Source: Comamonadaceae bacterium (lineage in GTDB: Bacteria > Pseudomonadota > Gammaproteobacteria > Burkholderiales > Burkholderiaceae_C). From it: 64,000 bases of DNA. Shown here one piece after another: positions 60,907 to 64,000 of this stretch. The stretch lies in assembly GCA_947453965.1 (NCBI GenBank), contig CANGIQ010000004.1, forward strand, positions 104,700 through 168,699, read 5' to 3'. The position numbers and the translations under genes are program-made. The notes under the pieces were generated by a model. It was not told the DNA's origin. It ran no database searches and saw only the letters and a program-made list of their open reading frames with translations. Each line of letters begins with the position of its first letter. Position 1 is the first letter of the stretch.

Positions 60907-60922
60907 TCGTCAGTTCCGACGA
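60907..60922 (+). promoter_or_regulatory. TCGTC-box 4 upstream of ABC receptor gene
   Basis: TCGTCAGTTCCGACGA, fourth copy of the motif; flanking bases make the arms ATCGTC/GACGAT. It ends 106 bp before ATG 61029, in the longest gene-free stretch of the window (190 bp). Confidence 0.75.
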
Positions 60923-61028
60923 TGCCCAGGGCAGGGCTCTTTCCTACGATGGCAGCAACTCTTGCACCACACGCGTTTCGCGTGGACGAGACAAGGGCTT
61001 TGTTCAATCGTGATGACCAGGAGACACC

Positions 61029-62255
61029 ATGTCCAAACCTTTCGATGCCGATCTACGCCGTTCCTTGAAACTCGGTGCGAGCATGCTGCTCGCCAGTGCC
61101 TTGCCTTTGGCTGCACATGCGCAGAAAAAATACGACACCGGGGCCAGCGATACCGAAATCAAGCTCGGCAACCTCAACCCGTATTCAGGCCCGGCTTCGG
61201 CCTACGGTACCTGCGGCAAAGCCATGCAGGCTTACTTTGACAAGGTCAATGCGACGGGCGGTGTGAACGGTCGCAAGATCAACTTCATGTCGCTCGATGA
61301 CGCCTACAACCCCGCCAAATCGGTGGAGCAAACCCGCAAACTGGTCGAGCAAGACGAAGTGCTGCTCATGTTTGCATCGTTGGGCACGGCGCAAAACATT
61401 GCGGTGCAGCGCTACCTCAACGCGAAAAAGATTCCACAGTTGTTTGTCAACACCGGCGCCACCCGCTTTGGCGACCCCAAAAACAACCCCTGGACCATGG
61501 GCTGGCAGCCCACCTACCAGGCCGAAGGCCGCTTGTATGCCAAGCACATTTTGCAAACCAAGCCCAATGCCAAGATTGGTGTACTGATGCAAAACGACGA
61601 TTTCGGCAAAGACTATATGAAGGGTCTGCTCGACGGTTTAGGCGACAAGGCCAAGACCATGATCACGCATCACCTGACCTATGAGGTGACCGACCCCACC
61701 ATCGACAGCCAAATCGTCACGCTCAAGTCGGCCGGTGTGGATGTGTTTGTGAGCATCACCACGCCCAAGTTTGCAGCCCAGGCGATTCGCAAGTCGGCCG
61801 AGATCGGCTTCAAGCCCACCCAGTATTTGGTGAGTGTGTCGCAGTCCATCAGCTCGGTGCTCAAGCCGGCGGGTTTTGAGAATTCGGCTGGCGTCATCTC
61901 GTCGGGTTACATGCTCACACCGTCTGACCCCGCAGCCGCAGGCAACAAAGACGTGGCCGAGTATGTGGCGACCATGAAGCAGTACTACCCCGGCGGCGAC
62001 CCCGATGACACCTTGAACGCGATTGGTTATTCGATTGCCGCCAACATGGTCTACGTCTTGCGCCAAGCGGGCGACAACCTGACGCGTGAAAACATCATGA
62101 AGATCGCAGCCAATATGTCGTACCAAGCACCCATGCTCTACCCAGGCATCGATGTGAAAACATCGCCCGATGATTTCTACCCGATTACCAAGAAAGTGCT
62201 GTTGCGCTTCAACGGCAAAGGGTATGAGGCCATGGGCCCTGCGACCGCAGGTTAA
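61029..62255 (+). CDS. Liv-type ABC transporter substrate-binding protein
   Basis: A 408-aa type I periplasmic binding protein. The signal peptide is DLRRSLKLGASMLLASALPL with cleavage near AHA, followed by KYDTGASDTEIKLGNLNPYSGPASAYG. FASLGTAQNIAVQRYLN and GVLMQNDDFGKDYMKG are typical of receptors for amides, aromatic acids or fatty acids rather than leucine. It completes the importer encoded by 56646-60006 and carries its own TCGTC box. Confidence 0.92.
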   Translation: MSKPFDADLRRSLKLGASMLLASALPLAAHAQKKYDTGASDTEIKLGNLNPYSGPASAYGTCGKAMQAYFDKVNATGGVNGRKINFMSLDDAYNPAKSVEQTRKLVEQDEVLLMFASLGTAQNIAVQRYLNAKKIPQLFVNTGATRFGDPKNNPWTMGWQPTYQAEGRLYAKHILQTKPNAKIGVLMQNDDFGKDYMKGLLDGLGDKAKTMITHHLTYEVTDPTIDSQIVTLKSAGVDVFVSITTPKFAAQAIRKSAEIGFKPTQYLVSVSQSISSVLKPAGFENSAGVISSGYMLTPSDPAAAGNKDVAEYVATMKQYYPGGDPDDTLNAIGYSIAANMVYVLRQAGDNLTRENIMKIAANMSYQAPMLYPGIDVKTSPDDFYPITKKVLLRFNGKGYEAMGPATAG

Positions 62256-62266
62256 GGGAGAACACC

Positions 62267-63904
62267 ATGCACGGATTGATGCAAGACCGCCCGCTGCTCA
62301 TCTCCTCCTTGGTGGAGCATGCAGCGACGTTCCACCCCGACACCGAAATCGTGTCTCGCTTGCCCGAGGGCAGCATTCATCGCACCACCTGGAAGGGCAT
62401 CTGCTTGCAGGCCCGTCAAGTGGCCAATGCCATGCAGGCCTTGGGCGTGAAGCAGGGCGATCGGGTGGGCACCTTGGCCTGGAACTCCTACCGCCATCTG
62501 GCGCTTTACTACGGGGTGTCGGGCTGTGGCGCGGTGTTGCACACCGTCAATCCGCGTTTGTTCCCCGAGCAGATTGACTACATCATCAACCACGCCGAAG
62601 ACCAGGTACTGTTCTTTGACATCACCTTTGCGCCTTTGGTGGCGCAGTTGGTGCCGGCGCTCAAATCGGTCAAACACTTTGTGGCCATGACCGACCGCGC
62701 CCACATGCCTGACATTGGCGTGCCCGGTTTGCTGTGCTTCGATGATTTCATCGGTGAGCAAAGCACCGACTACACCTGGCCTGAGTTTGATGAACGCAGC
62801 GCCTCGTCGCTGTGCTACACCTCGGGCACCACGGGTAACCCCAAAGGCGTGTTGTATTCGCACCGTTCCACTTTGCTGCATACGCTGATGGAGTTGGCCC
62901 CTGACACCTTTGGCGTCAGTTCGAATGAAACCTTGTTGCTGATCGTGCCCATGTTCCATGCCAACGCTTGGGGCATGCCTTATGCCGCGGCCATGGTGGG
63001 GGCCAAGTTGGTTTTCCCCGGGCAGCACCTGGACGGCGAGAGCGTGTTCAATCTCATGAAGCAAGAGCGCGTGACCTTCTCGCAAGGCGTGCCCACGGTG
63101 TGGATGATGTTGTTCCAGTACCTTGATGCCAATCCGCAGTTGGACCCCAAGTCTCTGGGCGTCAAACGCGTGGGCATTGGTGGTGCGGCGGTGTCACGCG
63201 GCATGCTCGAGCGTTTCGAAGAACAGTTCGGTGCCGAAGTCGTGCAGGGTTGGGGTATGACCGAGACCAGCCCGATTGGCGTGATCAGCAAACTCTTGCC
63301 CAAGCACGGCGGTATGGGGCATGAAGAGCTCGTCAAGACCAAGCTCAAGCAAGGTCGTGGCGTCTGGGGCGTGGACTTGAAGATCGTCGACGAGAGTGGC
63401 AAAGCGCTGCCTTGGGACGGCGTGGCCTTTGGCCACTTGCATGTGCGCGGCCCTTGGATTGCCAGCGGCTATTACCGCCGCGAAGGCGGTTCGGTCTTGG
63501 ACGACGAAGGTTACTTCCCCACCGGCGACGTGGCCACCATCGACCCCGATGGCTTTTTGCAATTGGTGGATCGTGCCAAAGACGTGATCAAGTCAGGCGG
63601 CGAATGGATCTCGTCCATCGACGTTGAGAACACCACCAACTCTCACCCCGGTGTGGCCGAATCAGCAGTGATTGGGGTGTCGCATCCCAAGTGGCAAGAG
63701 CGCCCGCTGCTGCTGGTGGTGCGTCGCCCTGGTGCGACCGTGGAGGCCAAGGACATCTTGGACTACCTGTCGAGTCGCATTGCCAAATGGTGGTTGCCCG
63801 ATGACGTGGTGTTCGTCAATGAGTTGCCGCACACCGCCACGGGCAAACTGCTCAAGACCAAGTTGCGGGACCAGTACCGCGATCACCGATTGCCTGGGGC
63901 TTGA
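62267..63904 (+). CDS. Acyl-CoA ligase (AMP-forming, medium/long-chain type)
   Basis: A 545-aa ANL-family ligase that activates the imported acid with ATP and CoA. The P-loop is [18 protein letters not shown]5 is [12 protein letters not shown]7 is [15 protein letters not shown]8 is [15 protein letters not shown], and the catalytic Lys is in [13 protein letters not shown]. The overall pattern recalls medium-chain or methylmercaptopropionate ligases (DmdB-like). It follows the receptor gene by 11 bp, coupling uptake to activation. Confidence 0.92.
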   Translation: MHGLMQDRPLLISSLVEHAATFHPDTEIVSRLPEGSIHRTTWKGICLQARQVANAMQALGVKQGDRVGTLAWNSYRHLALYYGVSGCGAVLHTVNPRLFPEQIDYIINHAEDQVLFFDITFAPLVAQLVPALKSVKHFVAMTDRAHMPDIGVPGLLCFDDFIGEQSTDYTWPEFDERSASSLCYTSGTTGNPKGVLYSHRSTLLHTLMELAPDTFGVSSNETLLLIVPMFHANAWGMPYAAAMVGAKLVFPGQHLDGESVFNLMKQERVTFSQGVPTVWMMLFQYLDANPQLDPKSLGVKRVGIGGAAVSRGMLERFEEQFGAEVVQGWGMTETSPIGVISKLLPKHGGMGHEELVKTKLKQGRGVWGVDLKIVDESGKALPWDGVAFGHLHVRGPWIASGYYRREGGSVLDDEGYFPTGDVATIDPDGFLQLVDRAKDVIKSGGEWISSIDVENTTNSHPGVAESAVIGVSHPKWQERPLLLVVRRPGATVEAKDILDYLSSRIAKWWLPDDVVFVNELPHTATGKLLKTKLRDQYRDHRLPGA

Positions 63905-63920
63905 GCTGAGCGCCTAAACC

Positions 63921-64000
63921 TCAGGCGCCGACCACGGCGGCGGCGCCACCATCCACCGGCAACAGCACGCCGGTGATGTGCTTGCCTGCATCGGAGGCCA
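63921..64000 (-). CDS. C-terminal end of a short-chain dehydrogenase (truncated by window edge)
   Basis: Only 26 codons are visible, read on the minus strand to a TGA at 63923-63921. They encode HITGVLLPVDGGAAAVVGA and preceding residues, the characteristic SDR end (TGxxLPVDGG). The gene converges on the ligase gene with 16 bp between the stops. Its specific role cannot be told. Confidence 0.75.
   Translation of the reverse strand, partial: ASDAGKHITGVLLPVDGGAAAVVGA

Noticed and set aside
1..64000. Insertion sequences, prophage, CRISPR or rRNA
   Set aside because: No transposase, integrase, phage or Cas-like protein, no regularly spaced repeats and no rRNA segments were seen.

Overview
The window reads as chromosome of a betaproteobacterium of the order Burkholderiales, most likely Comamonadaceae (Limnohabitans, Rhodoferax or Polaromonas-like). 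This rests on moderately high GC, the iscR-iscS-iscU-iscA-hscB-hscA-fdx order, several Bug-type (TctC) periplasmic receptors, an intracellular polyhydroxybutyrate depolymerase, and a terephthalate-type gene set in the order known from Comamonas. The assignment is inferred from gene content; no marker gene was compared. Genes are tightly packed: no gene-free stretch exceeds 300 bases (largest about 190, before 61029). I saw no insertion sequence, prophage, CRISPR array or rRNA.

Layout. 1-5100: end of a class III aminotransferase, dusA, an EamA exporter and a molybdopterin oxidoreductase. 5097-13185: a GntR/FCD regulator divergent from a complete propionyl-CoA to succinyl-CoA operon (methylmalonyl-CoA mutase, MeaB, carboxylase beta and alpha, epimerase-like protein). 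13209-16533 (minus strand): phaZ, rsxB-like ferredoxin and an MFS transporter, joined by GTGA start/stop overlaps. 16642-21009: extradiol dioxygenase, terminator, aromatic aminotransferase, uvrB. 21091-27280: IscR box, the full isc operon, dnaQ, tRNA-Val(CAC) and a terminator. 27280-34388: AroE-like enzyme, two exporters, a class III CoA-transferase with a Bug receptor, a MAPEG protein and 3-oxoadipate CoA-transferase genes. 34410-39960: an IclR regulator divergent from genes matching tphC-tphA2-tphA3-tphB-tphA1. 40066-40709: VapBC. 40851-43775: a minus-strand operon of SenB-like glycosyltransferase, RlmI-like methyltransferase and MetX-like hydrolase. 43898-64000: a large acyl-CoA catabolic region.

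The last region encodes a nearly self-contained pathway: high-affinity import (Liv-type ABC system plus receptor), CoA ligase, alpha-methylacyl-CoA racemase, acyl-CoA dehydrogenase, four divergent crotonases, a dienoyl-CoA-reductase-like SDR, an HSD10-type dehydrogenase and a thiolase, with a MalT-like LuxR regulator in its middle. Racemase plus HSD10-type dehydrogenase suggests 2-methyl-branched acyl-CoA substrates, whose thiolysis would give propionyl-CoA for the operon at 5.8-13.2 kb.

The most novel observation is a 16-bp palindrome, TCGTCnnTTnnGACGA. It occurs in four separate intergenic gaps of the catabolic region (46759, 54524, 55391, 60907), always in the same orientation and 54-61 bp before the start codon at three of them. 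It looks like the operator of an undescribed regulon.
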